64,000 nucleotides of DNA from RYN-230 sp963718305 (GCA_963718305.1 CAVQZG010000012.1:186001-250000), one strand, 5' to 3'; positions 23,644 through 32,393 are shown, counted from the first letter of the stretch. Numbers and translations are program-made. Notes: generated by a model not told the origin, from the letters alone.

Positions 23644-24348
23644 ATGAGCCGATCCGTCCTTGTCACCGGCGGGAACCGGGGCATCGGGCTGGCCATCGCC
23701 CGCCGGCTCGCGGCGGGCGGTGACCAGGTCACCGTGACCTCCCGGTCCGGTGACGCTGTCGCCGGGCTGGCCACGGTGGCCTGCGACGTCCGGGATGCTG
23801 CCGCCGTGGACGAGGCCTTCGCCAAGGTCGAGGCGGAGCAGGGGCCGGTGGAGGTCCTGGTGGCGAACGCGGGCATCACCCACGATCAGCTGCTCGCGCT
23901 CATGAAGGAAGACGACTTCACCGAGGTGATCGACACCAACCTGACGGGCGCCTACCGGGTGGCCAAGCGGGCCGTGCGCGGGATGATGCGGCTGCGCCGC
24001 GGGCGGATGGTGTTCATCTCCTCCGTGGTAGGCCTGCTCGGCTCGGGTGGCCAGGCGAACTACGCGGCCTCCAAGGCCGGGCTGGTCGGCCTGGCCCGCT
24101 CACTGGCCCGGGAACTCGGCAGCAGGAACATCACCGCCAACGTCGTAGCCCCGGGCTTCGTGGATACCGACATGACGGCGGCGCTGCCCGACGACCGGAA
24201 GGCAGCCATCCTCGGGCAGGTGCCGCTCGGCCGCCTCGCCACGGCCGATGAGGTCGCCGCGGCAGTTGCTTTCCTGGCCGGGCCGGATGCGGCCTACATC
24301 ACCGGGGCGGTCATCCCGGTCGATGGTGGCCTGGGCATGGGCCACTAG
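23644..24348 (+). CDS. fabG: 3-oxoacyl-ACP reductase FabG
   Basis: 234 residues from ATG 23644, with AGGAAGAAGG upstream. Short-chain dehydrogenase: cofactor motif TGGNRGIGLA, NAG in VANAGITHD, catalytic Ser in VFISSVVGL, Tyr-x3-Lys in NYAASKAGL, and C-terminal GAVIPVDGGLGMGH. It performs the first reduction of the type II fatty acid synthesis cycle using NADPH. It is followed after 16 bp by an InhA-like enoyl reductase, the same fabG-inhA order as in mycobacteria, which fixes its assignment within the large SDR family. Confidence 0.92.
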   Translation: MSRSVLVTGGNRGIGLAIARRLAAGGDQVTVTSRSGDAVAGLATVACDVRDAAAVDEAFAKVEAEQGPVEVLVANAGITHDQLLALMKEDDFTEVIDTNLTGAYRVAKRAVRGMMRLRRGRMVFISSVVGLLGSGGQANYAASKAGLVGLARSLARELGSRNITANVVAPGFVDTDMTAALPDDRKAAILGQVPLGRLATADEVAAAVAFLAGPDAAYITGAVIPVDGGLGMGH

Positions 24349-24364
24349 GTAAGAAGGGACAGCG

Positions 24365-25129
24365 ATGGGAATCCTGGACGGCAAGCGGATCCTGGTGACG
24401 GGCGTGCTCACCGACTCCTCGATCGCCTTCCACGTGGCGCGGATCGCCCAGCAGGAGGGCGCCCGGCTGGTGCTGACCGGGTTCGGCCGGCTCAGCCTGG
24501 TGGAGCGGATCGCCAAGCGGCTGCCCGACCCGCCGCCCGTCATCGAGCTGGACGTCGCCGACGAGGGCCAGCTCAGCTCGCTGGCGGAACGGGTCAGCGG
24601 GCATCTGGACGGACTGGACGGGGTCGTTCACGCGATCGGGTTCGCGCCGCAGGCCGCGCTGGGCGGCAACTTCCTGGAGACGGAATGGGCGGACGTCGCC
24701 ACCGCGCTGCAGGTGTCCACCTACTCGCTCAAGGCGCTCGCGGTCGCGGCGCTGCCGCTGATGCCGGGCGGGGGTTCCGTGGTCGGCCTGGACTTCGACG
24801 CCACGCAGGCCTGGCCCGGGTACGACTGGATGGGGGTGGCCAAGGCCGGCCTGGAGTCCTGCGCCCGGTACCTGGCCCGTGATCTGGGCCCCAGGGGTGT
24901 CCGGGTCAACCTGGTGTCGGCCGGCCCGCTGCGGACCATGGCCGCCAAGAGCATCCCCGGGTTCGACGGCCTCACCAGCCTGTGGGACAGCCGGGCCCCG
25001 CTCGGCTGGGACATCAACGACGCGGGGCCCGCCGCGCGGGCCTGCGTCGCGCTGCTGTCCGACTGGTTCCCGGCGACCACCGGCGAGATCGTGCATTGCG
25101 ACGGCGGCGTTCATGCGGTCGGCGCCTGA
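24365..25129 (+). CDS. fabI: Enoyl-ACP reductase (InhA/FabI type)
   Basis: 254 residues from ATG 24365 with AAGAAGGGAC upstream. MGILDGKRILVTGVLTDSSI at the N-terminus, DVADEGQL, VHAIGFAP and the catalytic Tyr-x6-Lys in YDWMGVAKAG identify the NADH-dependent enoyl-ACP reductase closest to mycobacterial InhA. It catalyses the last reduction in each fatty acid elongation cycle. Cotranscribed with fabG. The TGA stop begins a run of five imperfect repeats that extend into the start of purU. Confidence 0.93.
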   Translation: MGILDGKRILVTGVLTDSSIAFHVARIAQQEGARLVLTGFGRLSLVERIAKRLPDPPPVIELDVADEGQLSSLAERVSGHLDGLDGVVHAIGFAPQAALGGNFLETEWADVATALQVSTYSLKALAVAALPLMPGGGSVVGLDFDATQAWPGYDWMGVAKAGLESCARYLARDLGPRGVRVNLVSAGPLRTMAAKSIPGFDGLTSLWDSRAPLGWDINDAGPAARACVALLSDWFPATTGEIVHCDGGVHAVGA

Positions 25130-25216
25130 AGGTTGGAGGCACAGCGCGGTTGAAGGTCCAGCGCGGTTGAAAGGGCAGCGCAGTTGAAGGACAGCGCAGT
25201 TGACGGCCCAGCGCGG
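25127..25216. repeat. Five imperfect 16-24 bp repeats starting at the fabI stop codon
   Basis: Units begin at 25127, 25151, 25168, 25185 and 25201; each starts with TGA (for example TGAAGGTCCAGCGCGGT, TGAAAGGGCAGCGCAGT) and ends in CAGCGC(A/G)G. The first TGA is the fabI stop. The fifth unit contains the TTG proposed as the purU start. Confidence 0.88.
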
Positions 25217-26096
25217 CGGCGCGCCCACTGCGGGCCCCAAGCAGCTGGTGCTGACGCTGTCCTGCCCGGACCGGCCCGGGATCGTGCACGCGGTCGCCGC
25301 CTACCTGCACGGGTCGGACTGCAACATCCTGGATAGCCAGCAGTTCGCGGACCTGACCATGAACCGTTTCTTCATGCGGGTTCACGTCGAGACGCTGGGC
25401 GCCGCCCCGGCGGACGTCCCGGCCCTGCGGGCCGGGTTCGGGCCTATCGCGGACGAATTCGGCATGGACTGGGACCTGCACGACCTGGCCATCCGGCCGC
25501 GCGTGCTGATCATGGTGTCCAGAGAGGGCCACTGCCTCAACGACCTGCTGTACCGCCGGGAGGCGGAGGGGCTGGCCATCGACGTGCCGCTGGTCGTCGG
25601 GAACCATCCCGACCTGGCCCGGCTGGCGGCCGGGCACGGGGTGCCGTTCGAGCACGTGCCGGTCGGCCCGGATCCGGCCGACCGGGCCGAGGCCGAGGGG
25701 CGGCTGCTCGATCTGGTGGCCGCGCACCGCATCGACTTCGTGGTGCTGGCCAGGTACATGCGGATCCTGTCCCCGGAGGTGTGCGCGAAGCTGGCCGGGC
25801 GGATCATCAACATCCATCACTCGTTCCTGCCCAGCTTCCGCGGAGCCCGGCCGTACCAGCAGGCGTACGAGTACGGGGTGAAGGTCATCGGGGCGACCGC
25901 CCACTATGTGACGGCCGAACTGGACGAGGGGCCGGTCATCGAGCAGGAGGTGGCCCGGGTGGAGCACAACGCCTCTCCTGTGCAGCTCGCCGCGCTCGGG
26001 CGGGACGCCGAGCGGATCGCGCTGGCCCGGGCCGTCCGCTGGCACGCCGAGCACCGCATCCTGCTGCACGGCCGCCGCACCGTGATCTTCAAGTAA
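25200..26096 (+). CDS. purU: Formyltetrahydrofolate deformylase PurU
   Basis: Up to 298 residues. An N-terminal ACT domain (LVLTLSCPDRPGIVHAVAAY) is joined to a formyltransferase domain with the catalytic NIHHSFLPSFRGARPYQQA and GATAHYVTAELDEGPVIEQ (Asn, His and Asp conserved). PurU hydrolyses 10-formyl-THF to formate and THF, balancing one-carbon pools and supplying formate for purine synthesis. The start is uncertain: TTG 25200 lies inside the repeat array with no clear ribosome-binding site, and GTG 25248 is the next candidate just before the ACT domain. The last codons (Ile-Phe-Lys-stop) are part of a three-copy repeat. Confidence 0.92.
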   Translation: MTAQRGGAPTAGPKQLVLTLSCPDRPGIVHAVAAYLHGSDCNILDSQQFADLTMNRFFMRVHVETLGAAPADVPALRAGFGPIADEFGMDWDLHDLAIRPRVLIMVSREGHCLNDLLYRREAEGLAIDVPLVVGNHPDLARLAAGHGVPFEHVPVGPDPADRAEAEGRLLDLVAAHRIDFVVLARYMRILSPEVCAKLAGRIINIHHSFLPSFRGARPYQQAYEYGVKVIGATAHYVTAELDEGPVIEQEVARVEHNASPVQLAALGRDAERIALARAVRWHAEHRILLHGRRTVIFK

Positions 26097-26143
26097 CCGC
26101 GGGCATCTTCGGTAACCACGGGCATCTTCAGGTAACCACGGGG
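26085..26143. repeat. 3 x ~20-bp tandem repeat containing the purU stop codon
   Basis: Units ATCTTCAAGTAACCGCGGGC (26085-26104), a 19-bp second copy (26105-26123) and a 20-bp third copy (26124-26143). The first encodes the end of PurU and its TAA stop; TAA is kept in all three. The array lies between purU and the convergent helicase gene. Confidence 0.9.
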
Positions 26144-26186
26144 ATTGTCGCGCCAGGCCGCCCACCCGACGGGTCGCCGGCCGGGG

Positions 26187-28343
26187 CTACTCCCCGGCCA
26201 GGAGCGCGGCCAGCCGGGTCACCCGGGGCGCCTCGCCGACGGTAGACACCGCCCGGGACAGGGCGGGACCGGCCCCGTGCACCACGGACAGGTGACGCTG
26301 CGCCCGGGTCAGCGCGGTGTAGACCAGCGGCCGGGACAGCATCCCGGCCGCTTCCGCGGGGAACACCGCGACCACCGCGGGCCATTCCGACCCCTGGGCC
26401 CGGTGCACGGTCACCGCCCAGCCATGCCGCAAGTCGCCGAGGAACTTGTCGGGCACGCACACCGGGGCAGCGGGGAAGGCCACCTGCAGGCCGCCGTCGC
26501 CACGGCCCACGACCGTACCGACCTCGCCGTTGGTGAACCCGGCGTCGGCGTGGTTGGCCACGGAGACCACCCGGTCACCGGGATCGAATCCGCCGTGCGC
26601 GCCCGGCCCGGGATTGAGCCGCTCCTTGAGGGCCTGGTTCAGGGCGATGGTCCCGGCAGGCCCCTTGTGCACCGGGGTGATCACCTGGATATCCGCCGCG
26701 GCAATGCCCAGGGCGCGCGGGATCGAGTCGGTGACGAGCTGCATTACCCGGTGCGCGGCGTCGGCGCTGCTGCGGGCGGTCAGCACGACCACTTCGCGGT
26801 CCGGCGAGTCCACCGGGGGGAGAGTGCCGTCGCGCACGGCCGTAGCCAGCCGGGCGATGACGCCGCCGTCGCGCTGGCGGTACAGCCTGCTCAGCTCCGT
26901 GACCGGCACGGCACCCGAGTCGATGATGTCCGCCAGCACCCGGCCCGGCCCGATCGACGGCAGCTGTGCGGGGTCACCGACGAGCAGCAGCCTGGCCCCG
27001 TCCGGGCACGCCTCGACCAGCGCGGCCGCGAGCTCGGCGTCGAGCATGGACGCCTCGTCCACCACGATCAGGTCCGCGTCCAGCGGCCATTCCTCGTTCC
27101 GGCTGAAGACCCAGGCGGACTCGCCCGCCCCGCGCGGCGGCCCGCCGGGCCCCGCGGCCGGGTCGCCGGCCCGGGCTCCGCCCTGCGCCCCGAGCAGCCG
27201 GTGCACGGTGGTGGCCGGGGCCCCGGTGAGCTCTTCCAGCCGCTTCGCGGCCCGGCCAGTCGGGGCGGCCAGGGCCACGGTCAGGCCGTGGGCGGCGGCC
27301 ATCGCGACCACCGCCGCCACCGTCCGGCTCTTCCCGGTGCCCGGGCCGCCGGTCAGGACGGACACCCCGTTCGCCGCGACCGCCGCCACGCCCGCCCGCT
27401 GCGTCGGGTCCAGGCCCGCATCCGGGCCGGGGCCCGCGGCGGCGTCCGCGTCCGCATCTGCGGCGGCCTCGGCGTCCGCGTCCGGGCCGGGGTCCGCGTC
27501 GTCGAGCGGCTCGGCCAGGGCGGCCAGCCGCTGCAACCCCTCCGCGACCGTTTCCTCGGCCATGGCGTACCGGGCCAGCGCCAGCAGGAGGCCGGCCCCG
27601 GCCAGGTCGCCGTCCGGTCCGGCGCTATCCGGCCCGGCCTCATCCGGGAACTCTCCCTCAGCCTGGTCAGCCGCCGCACCGCTATCCGCCGCACCGGGAT
27701 CCGCCGCACCGGGATCCGCCTCACCCGGATCGGCCTCGAACGGCAGCACGCCGCCCTCGTCCACGGCGGCGGCGATCGCGGCCGCCGGATCCTCGATACG
27801 GAACCGGCCCAGGGCGCCGGCGATCACCCCGGCGGGCACCGCGGTGTGGCCGTCTCGCGCCGCCCGGGCCAGCAGGTAGCTCACCAGGGCCCGGCCACGC
27901 CGCTCATCCTGCGGGCTGGCCTGGTCGCGCAGCAGCTTCCGGGCGAACCAGTCCGCCTGCTCCGGCCGGATCTGGGGGAGGGTCAGCAGCCGCCACGGGT
28001 CCTGGCGCAGCTGGTCCTGGGCGGTGCGGCCCAGCATGGCCACGGCCGGGCCGGCGAACCGGGCCGGCACCTGGCAGGCGGCGAGAAGCTGGGCCGTCTC
28101 GTAGCAGGGCCGGGCGTCGGTGAACGACGTGGCCAGCCATTCGGCGCGCTCAGCGCTCAGGCCCTCGATGAGCTCCAGGCGGTCGGCGCTGACCAGCGCG
28201 GGCCCGGTAATCCCCGCGCCCGCCAGCTGGCTGGCCAGTTTCCGGCCCAGCCCCGGCCACAGGCCGGCCGCGCAGAACTCGCCGAACACGTCGGGAAGCT
28301 CATCGGGCACCGGCGTGCCGCCTGCCTCAGTTGCCACGGACAT
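26187..28343 (-). CDS. recD2: RecD2-like ATP-dependent DNA helicase
   Basis: 718 residues from ATG 28343; the open frame continues upstream to 29009 but overlaps the FHA gene and is not protein-like. Helix-hairpin-helix-like segments occupy the N-terminal 100 residues (GLGRKLASQLAGAGITG, ELIEGLSAERAEWLATSF), followed by superfamily 1B motifs: Walker A GGPGTGKSRT, DEAS in LIVVDEASMLD, GDPAQLPSIG, and C-terminal VHRAQGSEWPAVV and YTALTRAQRHLSVV. It probably unwinds DNA 5'-3' in repair or mobilisation. Between the two parts an Asp/Ala/Pro-rich stretch of about 100 residues is encoded by 15-bp repeats (ADPGA). Confidence 0.87.
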   Translation of the reverse strand: MSVATEAGGTPVPDELPDVFGEFCAAGLWPGLGRKLASQLAGAGITGPALVSADRLELIEGLSAERAEWLATSFTDARPCYETAQLLAACQVPARFAGPAVAMLGRTAQDQLRQDPWRLLTLPQIRPEQADWFARKLLRDQASPQDERRGRALVSYLLARAARDGHTAVPAGVIAGALGRFRIEDPAAAIAAAVDEGGVLPFEADPGEADPGAADPGAADSGAAADQAEGEFPDEAGPDSAGPDGDLAGAGLLLALARYAMAEETVAEGLQRLAALAEPLDDADPGPDADAEAAADADADAAAGPGPDAGLDPTQRAGVAAVAANGVSVLTGGPGTGKSRTVAAVVAMAAAHGLTVALAAPTGRAAKRLEELTGAPATTVHRLLGAQGGARAGDPAAGPGGPPRGAGESAWVFSRNEEWPLDADLIVVDEASMLDAELAAALVEACPDGARLLLVGDPAQLPSIGPGRVLADIIDSGAVPVTELSRLYRQRDGGVIARLATAVRDGTLPPVDSPDREVVVLTARSSADAAHRVMQLVTDSIPRALGIAAADIQVITPVHKGPAGTIALNQALKERLNPGPGAHGGFDPGDRVVSVANHADAGFTNGEVGTVVGRGDGGLQVAFPAAPVCVPDKFLGDLRHGWAVTVHRAQGSEWPAVVAVFPAEAAGMLSRPLVYTALTRAQRHLSVVHGAGPALSRAVSTVGEAPRVTRLAALLAGE

Positions 28344-28574
28344 CGGAAGCCAGCCTAGCCGGGGGGCCCGACAATGCCCCGCAGCGAAACGTGCCCGGCC
28401 GGAAACGGCGCCGGCGCGGGCGGGCGTAAGAGAACAAGCAGTGCCTGGCCAGGAACGGGCCGGAGCCGGGAATGCCGCCGGATTGGCCCGCGCCATTCCC
28501 CCCGGTTTTCCCGTTACTGGAGGCACCGATTTCATGGCTTGTGCCGGCGGCGGCCCTCGCTGATACTCGGGACC

Positions 28575-29201
28575 ATGGAAGGGAACCCGGGCGGTGCCGC
28601 GCCTGCGGAGCGTCCTGATCCGCCCCGCTATCGGTGGCGCGCTGACCGGGTCCGGGCGTCCGATACCGACCGGGACGAAGTAATCAGCCAGCTCCGCGAG
28701 CGGTACGCGGAGGGGCGGCTCACCCATGACACCCTGGAGCACCGGCTGGAATCGGCGCTGCGGGCCCGCTATCAGGATGACCTGGCGGAGGTGCTGGCCG
28801 ACCTGCCGCCCCGGCGCCGGCTGGGCGGCACCCTGCAGGCGTACTGGCAGCGGGGCTGCGCCACGCTGGCCAGCCTGATATCCAGCGCCCCCCGGCCGGC
28901 GCCCGCCCGCATCCTGGCCTTTCCCTCCGGCGACCAGAGCCGCTTCACCATCGGCCGTGACCTGGGCTGCGACATGGTGCTGCCCGACCCCACCGTCTCC
29001 CGCTGGCACGCCGGACTGAAGCGCGAGGCCAGTGGCTGGATGCTGGATGACCTGGGCTCCACCAACGGCACCAGGCTGAACGGCTGGCGGGTCCGGGCGT
29101 GGGTACCGGTGCGAGACGGTGATCTGGTCAGCTTCGGTGCGGTCACCTATGTCATCGGCCGGCCGGGCAGCGGCGGGGGGCTGTCCCAGGCGGGCGGTTA
29201 G
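28575..29201 (+). CDS. DUF1707 and FHA domain protein
   Basis: 208 residues from ATG 28575; GATACT lies 7 bp upstream, a leaderless arrangement. The N-terminal half is DUF1707 (RASDTDRDEVISQLRERYAEGRLTHDTLEHRL), the C-terminal half an FHA domain with FTIGRDLGCDMVL, PTVSRWHAGLKRE and DLGSTNGTRLNG, the phosphothreonine-binding loops. No membrane segment. It probably docks onto proteins phosphorylated by a Ser/Thr kinase elsewhere in the genome; FHA proteins with DUF1707 are common in actinomycetes. No operon partner: the next gene has its own promoter. Confidence 0.88.
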   Translation: MEGNPGGAAPAERPDPPRYRWRADRVRASDTDRDEVISQLRERYAEGRLTHDTLEHRLESALRARYQDDLAEVLADLPPRRRLGGTLQAYWQRGCATLASLISSAPRPAPARILAFPSGDQSRFTIGRDLGCDMVLPDPTVSRWHAGLKREASGWMLDDLGSTNGTRLNGWRVRAWVPVRDGDLVSFGAVTYVIGRPGSGGGLSQAGG

Positions 29202-29287
29202 ACCAGCCGGTGATCATCTGGTAGCGGCCTGCCAGATGCGGGAGGCGCGTTTTTCCACCAGTCCTGCCGACCCTTTAGAGTCATGGC

Positions 29288-30043
29288 GTGACGTTGGTTT
29301 TGCTGGTGCGGCATGGGCTGACGGCGGGGACGGGAAATGTTCTCACCGGCCGGACGCCGGGTATTCCGCTGGACGACCGTGGCCGGGCGCAGGCCGGGGC
29401 GCTGGCGGCCCGGCTGGCTGACGTACCCCTGGACGCGATCATCACCAGCCCGCTGGACCGCTGCCGGGAAACCGCGGAGGCGATCGCCGCCGCGCGGGAC
29501 GGCACCTCGCCCGCGGTCCAGGAAGACGAGCAGTTCGCCGAGGTCAAGTACGGGGACTGGACGGGCCAGCCGCTCAAGCGGCTGGCCAAGGATCCGCTGT
29601 GGCGCGTGGTGCAGGCCCATCCCAGCGCGGTGCGCTTCCCCGGGAAAGACGCGGAGTCCATGCCCGAGGTGCAGCACCGCGCGGTGAACGCGGTCCGGGA
29701 GTGGAACGCCCGGCTCGGCAAGGACGCCGTTTACCTGATCTGCTCGCACGGGGATGTCATCAAATCGGTCATTGCGGACAGCCTCGGCCTGCACCTGGAT
29801 CTGAGCCAGCGCATTCAGGTGGATCCGTGCTCGCTGAGCGTGATCCGGTACACCCCGCTTCGGCCTTTCCTGGTACGAATGAATGACACTGGCCGTACCG
29901 CCGCCGGGCTGGCCAGGCCGCCTGAGCCGGGCGCGGGGAAGGCGGCCGCAAATGGCGGAGCGCCGCAGGCGGCCGCTGAGGGAGCGTCGCGGCCCCCGTT
30001 CGGGGAGGGCGACGCGGCCATCGGCGGGGGAGCGGGAGGATAG
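29288..30043 (+). CDS. Histidine phosphatase (phosphoglycerate mutase-like, MSMEG_4193 type)
   Basis: 251 residues from GTG 29288; TAGAGT lies 6 bp upstream. The phosphohistidine motif LLVRHGLTAGTG opens the protein, SPLDRCRETAEAIA follows, and the second catalytic His is in ICSHGDVIKSVIA. The last 50 residues are low-complexity Gly/Ala/Pro. It is the first gene of a conserved actinomycete trio: phosphatase, DUF3090 (6 bp downstream) and SCO1664-like kinase-fold protein. Related mycobacterial genes are annotated as putative phosphomutases, with no known substrate. Confidence 0.87.
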   Translation: MTLVLLVRHGLTAGTGNVLTGRTPGIPLDDRGRAQAGALAARLADVPLDAIITSPLDRCRETAEAIAAARDGTSPAVQEDEQFAEVKYGDWTGQPLKRLAKDPLWRVVQAHPSAVRFPGKDAESMPEVQHRAVNAVREWNARLGKDAVYLICSHGDVIKSVIADSLGLHLDLSQRIQVDPCSLSVIRYTPLRPFLVRMNDTGRTAAGLARPPEPGAGKAAANGGAPQAAAEGASRPPFGEGDAAIGGGAGG

Positions 30044-30048
30044 GGATC

Positions 30049-30609
30049 ATGTCGGTGTACTCCTACGACCCGCCGGACCGTTTCGTGGCCGGCACGGTCG
30101 GGCAACCCGGGGAGCGCACGTTCTACTTGCAGGCCAGCGCCAGCGGCCGGGTGACGAGCGTGGCCCTGGAGAAGTTCCAGGTCAGCCTGCTCGCCGAGCG
30201 GCTGGAGGAACTGCTCGACGAGGTGCTGCGGCGGACCGGCGGCCTCACTTCCGTGCCCGCCGCCACCCCCAGTGACCTCAACGACGACGAGCCGCTCGAC
30301 CTGCCGCTCATGGAGGACTTCCGGGTCGGCGCGATCGCGCTGGCCTGGGACGGCGAGGACGAGCGGGTGGTCATCGAGGCGCAGGAGGAGTCCGAGACGC
30401 CGGTGGAGCCGCTGGCCGAGGACATCCCCGAGAACGGCCCGGGGGTCCTGCGGGTCCGCATCACCGCGGCCTCCGCGCGGGCCTTTTCCCAGCGTGCGCT
30501 GCGGATCCTGGGGCAGGGCCGGCCTCCCTGCCCGCTGTGCGGCCTGCCGCTCGACTCCGAGGGGCACATCTGCCCGCGCCAGAATGGCCACCGAGCCGCC
30601 AATGGCTGA
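30049..30609 (+). CDS. DUF3090 family protein
   Basis: 186 residues from ATG 30049, six bases after the phosphatase stop, with GGGAGGATAG upstream. SVYSYDPPDRFVAGTVGQPG and RTFYLQASASGRVTSVALEK are the DUF3090 hallmarks. The C-terminus has a zinc-ribbon-like pair CPLCGLPLDSEGHICP, which may bind metal. Function unknown. It overlaps the next gene and always travels with it, so the two proteins probably act together. Confidence 0.9.
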   Translation: MSVYSYDPPDRFVAGTVGQPGERTFYLQASASGRVTSVALEKFQVSLLAERLEELLDEVLRRTGGLTSVPAATPSDLNDDEPLDLPLMEDFRVGAIALAWDGEDERVVIEAQEESETPVEPLAEDIPENGPGVLRVRITAASARAFSQRALRILGQGRPPCPLCGLPLDSEGHICPRQNGHRAANG

Positions 30610-31387
30610 TAAGCCGCCCGCCCGCCGGCTGTCCCGGCCCCGTCCCCCGCGCCGTCCCAAGCAGTCCCCGGATGACCACGCGGCCGCGCTCGAACTGCTC
30701 CGCGAGGGAGAACTCGAGGTCGAGGGACGCCTGATCGTCGCCTCCAACGCCACGCTTTTCTGCACGATCCGGCACGGATCCACCGAGTCAGCCTGCGTGT
30801 ACAAGCCGATCGCGGGCGAGCGGCCACTGTGGGATTTCCCACATGGCACCCTGGCCGGCCGGGAAGTCGCCGCGTACGCGGTGTCCCGGGCGGCGGGCTG
30901 GGACCTGGTCCCGCCGACCGTGTACCGGGACGGCCCGTTCGGGCCGGGCATGTGCCAGCTGTGGATCGACGCGGACGCCGAGGTGGACCTGGTGGCCTTG
31001 TCGCGGCGCTCGGATCACCAGATGCTCCGGGACATGGCCGTGTTCGACGCCGTGGTCAACAACGCGGACCGCAAGATCGGCCATCTGCTGCCGGTCAGCG
31101 GCGACCGGCTCTACGGCTGTGACCACGGGGTGTGCTTCGGCGAGGAGTACAAGCTCCGCACCGTGCTCTGGCAGTGGCGGGGCCGCAAACTGCCCGCCCG
31201 GGCCATCGAGGCGCTGACCAGGCTGCAGGACGAGCTGAAGGACGGCCCGCTCGCCGACGAACTGCCGCAACGGCTGGCTGAGAGTGAGATCCAGGCCACC
31301 AGGCAGCGGATCGACCTGCTGCTCGCCGCGAAGGTCCACCCGTATCCCCCGGAGGACTGGCCCGCCGTCCCCTGGCCGCCGTACTAA
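30602..31387 (+). CDS. SCO1664-family protein (PI3/4-kinase-like fold)
   Basis: About 261 residues from ATG 30602, overlapping DUF3090 by 8 bp; ATG 30584 is an equal alternative. LREGELEVEGRLIVASNATL leads into a nucleotide-binding core with CVYKPIAGERPLWDFPHGTL (catalytic-type Lys), AVFDAVVNNADRKIGHLLP (kinase-like Asn-Asn-x-Asp-Arg) and GCDHGVCFGEEY (D-H-G). These motifs resemble the HipA/phosphatidylinositol 3-4 kinase fold. Substrate unknown. The operon with a histidine phosphatase suggests a reversible phosphorylation pair, which is inference. Converges with the PAC2 gene three bases away. Confidence 0.83.
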   Translation: MADKPPARRLSRPRPPRRPKQSPDDHAAALELLREGELEVEGRLIVASNATLFCTIRHGSTESACVYKPIAGERPLWDFPHGTLAGREVAAYAVSRAAGWDLVPPTVYRDGPFGPGMCQLWIDADAEVDLVALSRRSDHQMLRDMAVFDAVVNNADRKIGHLLPVSGDRLYGCDHGVCFGEEYKLRTVLWQWRGRKLPARAIEALTRLQDELKDGPLADELPQRLAESEIQATRQRIDLLLAAKVHPYPPEDWPAVPWPPY

Positions 31388-31390
31388 GGG

Positions 31391-32251
31391 TTAACGCCCG
31401 GGTTCGCCGGGGTGGCGCCGGCGGCGCAGGTAGCGCTCGAACTCCCGGGCGATCGCGTCCCCGCTGGCCTCGGGCAGATCCGTCGCGTCCTTGGCTTCCT
31501 CCAGCGTGCGGACGTAGTCCGCGACCTCCGTGTCCTGCTCGGCCAGCTCATCGACGCCGCGTTCCCACGCCCGGGCCTCCTGCGGCAGGTCGCCCAGCGG
31601 CAGCGAGAGGTCCAGGACGTCCTCGACCCCCCGGAGCAGGGCCAGGGTGGCCTTGGGGCTGGGCGGCTGGGCCACGTAGTGCGGCACGGACGCCCACAGC
31701 GACACCGTCGCGATGCCCGCCTGGGTGCAGGCGTGCTGGAGCACCCCGACGATCCCGGTGGGGCCTTTGTACTCCACCGGCTCCACGTGCAGCTCGCTGG
31801 CCAGGGCCGGATCCGACGCCGCGGCCGCCACCGGCACCGGCCGGGTGTGCGGGGAGTCCGCCAGCAGGGCGCCCAGCAGCACCACCGTCTCCGCGCCCAG
31901 GTCGGTAAAGGACTGCACCAGCTCTTCGCTGAAGGCCCGCCAGCGCATGTTGGGCTCGATCCCGTGCACCAGGACGATGTCCCGGCCCAGGCCTTCCGGG
32001 GTGGCCACGGACAGCCGCGTGGTCGGCCAGACCAGCCGGTCGGTCCGGCCCTCCGAGACCTCCATCACCGGACGGGTCACCTGGAAGTCGTAATAGTCCT
32101 CCGGGTCGATGGCGGCGATCTGGGTGGCATCCCAGGCCAGGCCCAGATGATCAACGACTCCGCTGGCGGCCTCACCTGCGTCATTCCAGCCCTCGAAGGC
32201 AGCAATAACTGCTGGCGAGGAGAGCGCTCGAACGCCGTTCAGCTCGATCAC
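31391..32251 (-). CDS. PAC2-family protein (proteasome assembly chaperone-like)
   Basis: 286 residues from GTG 32251, with AAGGAGGTGG 3-8 bp upstream on the minus strand. VIAAFEGWNDAGEAASGVVD, DPEDYYDFQVTRP and the central VLLGALLADSPHTRPVP are hallmarks of actinobacterial PAC2 proteins, which share their fold with eukaryotic proteasome assembly chaperones. The bacterial role is unsettled. It is separated from the proteasome locus here by about 14 kb. Divergent from metH. Confidence 0.88.
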   Translation of the reverse strand: MIELNGVRALSSPAVIAAFEGWNDAGEAASGVVDHLGLAWDATQIAAIDPEDYYDFQVTRPVMEVSEGRTDRLVWPTTRLSVATPEGLGRDIVLVHGIEPNMRWRAFSEELVQSFTDLGAETVVLLGALLADSPHTRPVPVAAAASDPALASELHVEPVEYKGPTGIVGVLQHACTQAGIATVSLWASVPHYVAQPPSPKATLALLRGVEDVLDLSLPLGDLPQEARAWERGVDELAEQDTEVADYVRTLEEAKDATDLPEASGDAIAREFERYLRRRRHPGEPGR

Positions 32252-32393
32252 CCACCACCTCCTTCGGGGCCGCCGCTCGCCCGGATGACACCAGGTTACG
32301 TGTACCGCAATGATCACTGCGTGCCCCGGGGGCTGGTGCCGCCGGTCCCGGCCAAGCCGCCCCCTGGACGCGTCGCCCTAGAATAAGGGCCCT

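Noticed and set aside
26187..29009. A 940-codon open frame that would extend the RecD2-like helicase upstream
   Set aside because: The upstream 220 codons overlap the FHA gene on the other strand, show no domain, and the conserved N-terminus begins at ATG 28343.
32252..32393. Cobalamin riboswitch before metH
   Set aside because: The gap between divergent starts is only 142 bp, has no B12-box-like sequence, and a -10 element lies 9 bp before the start.
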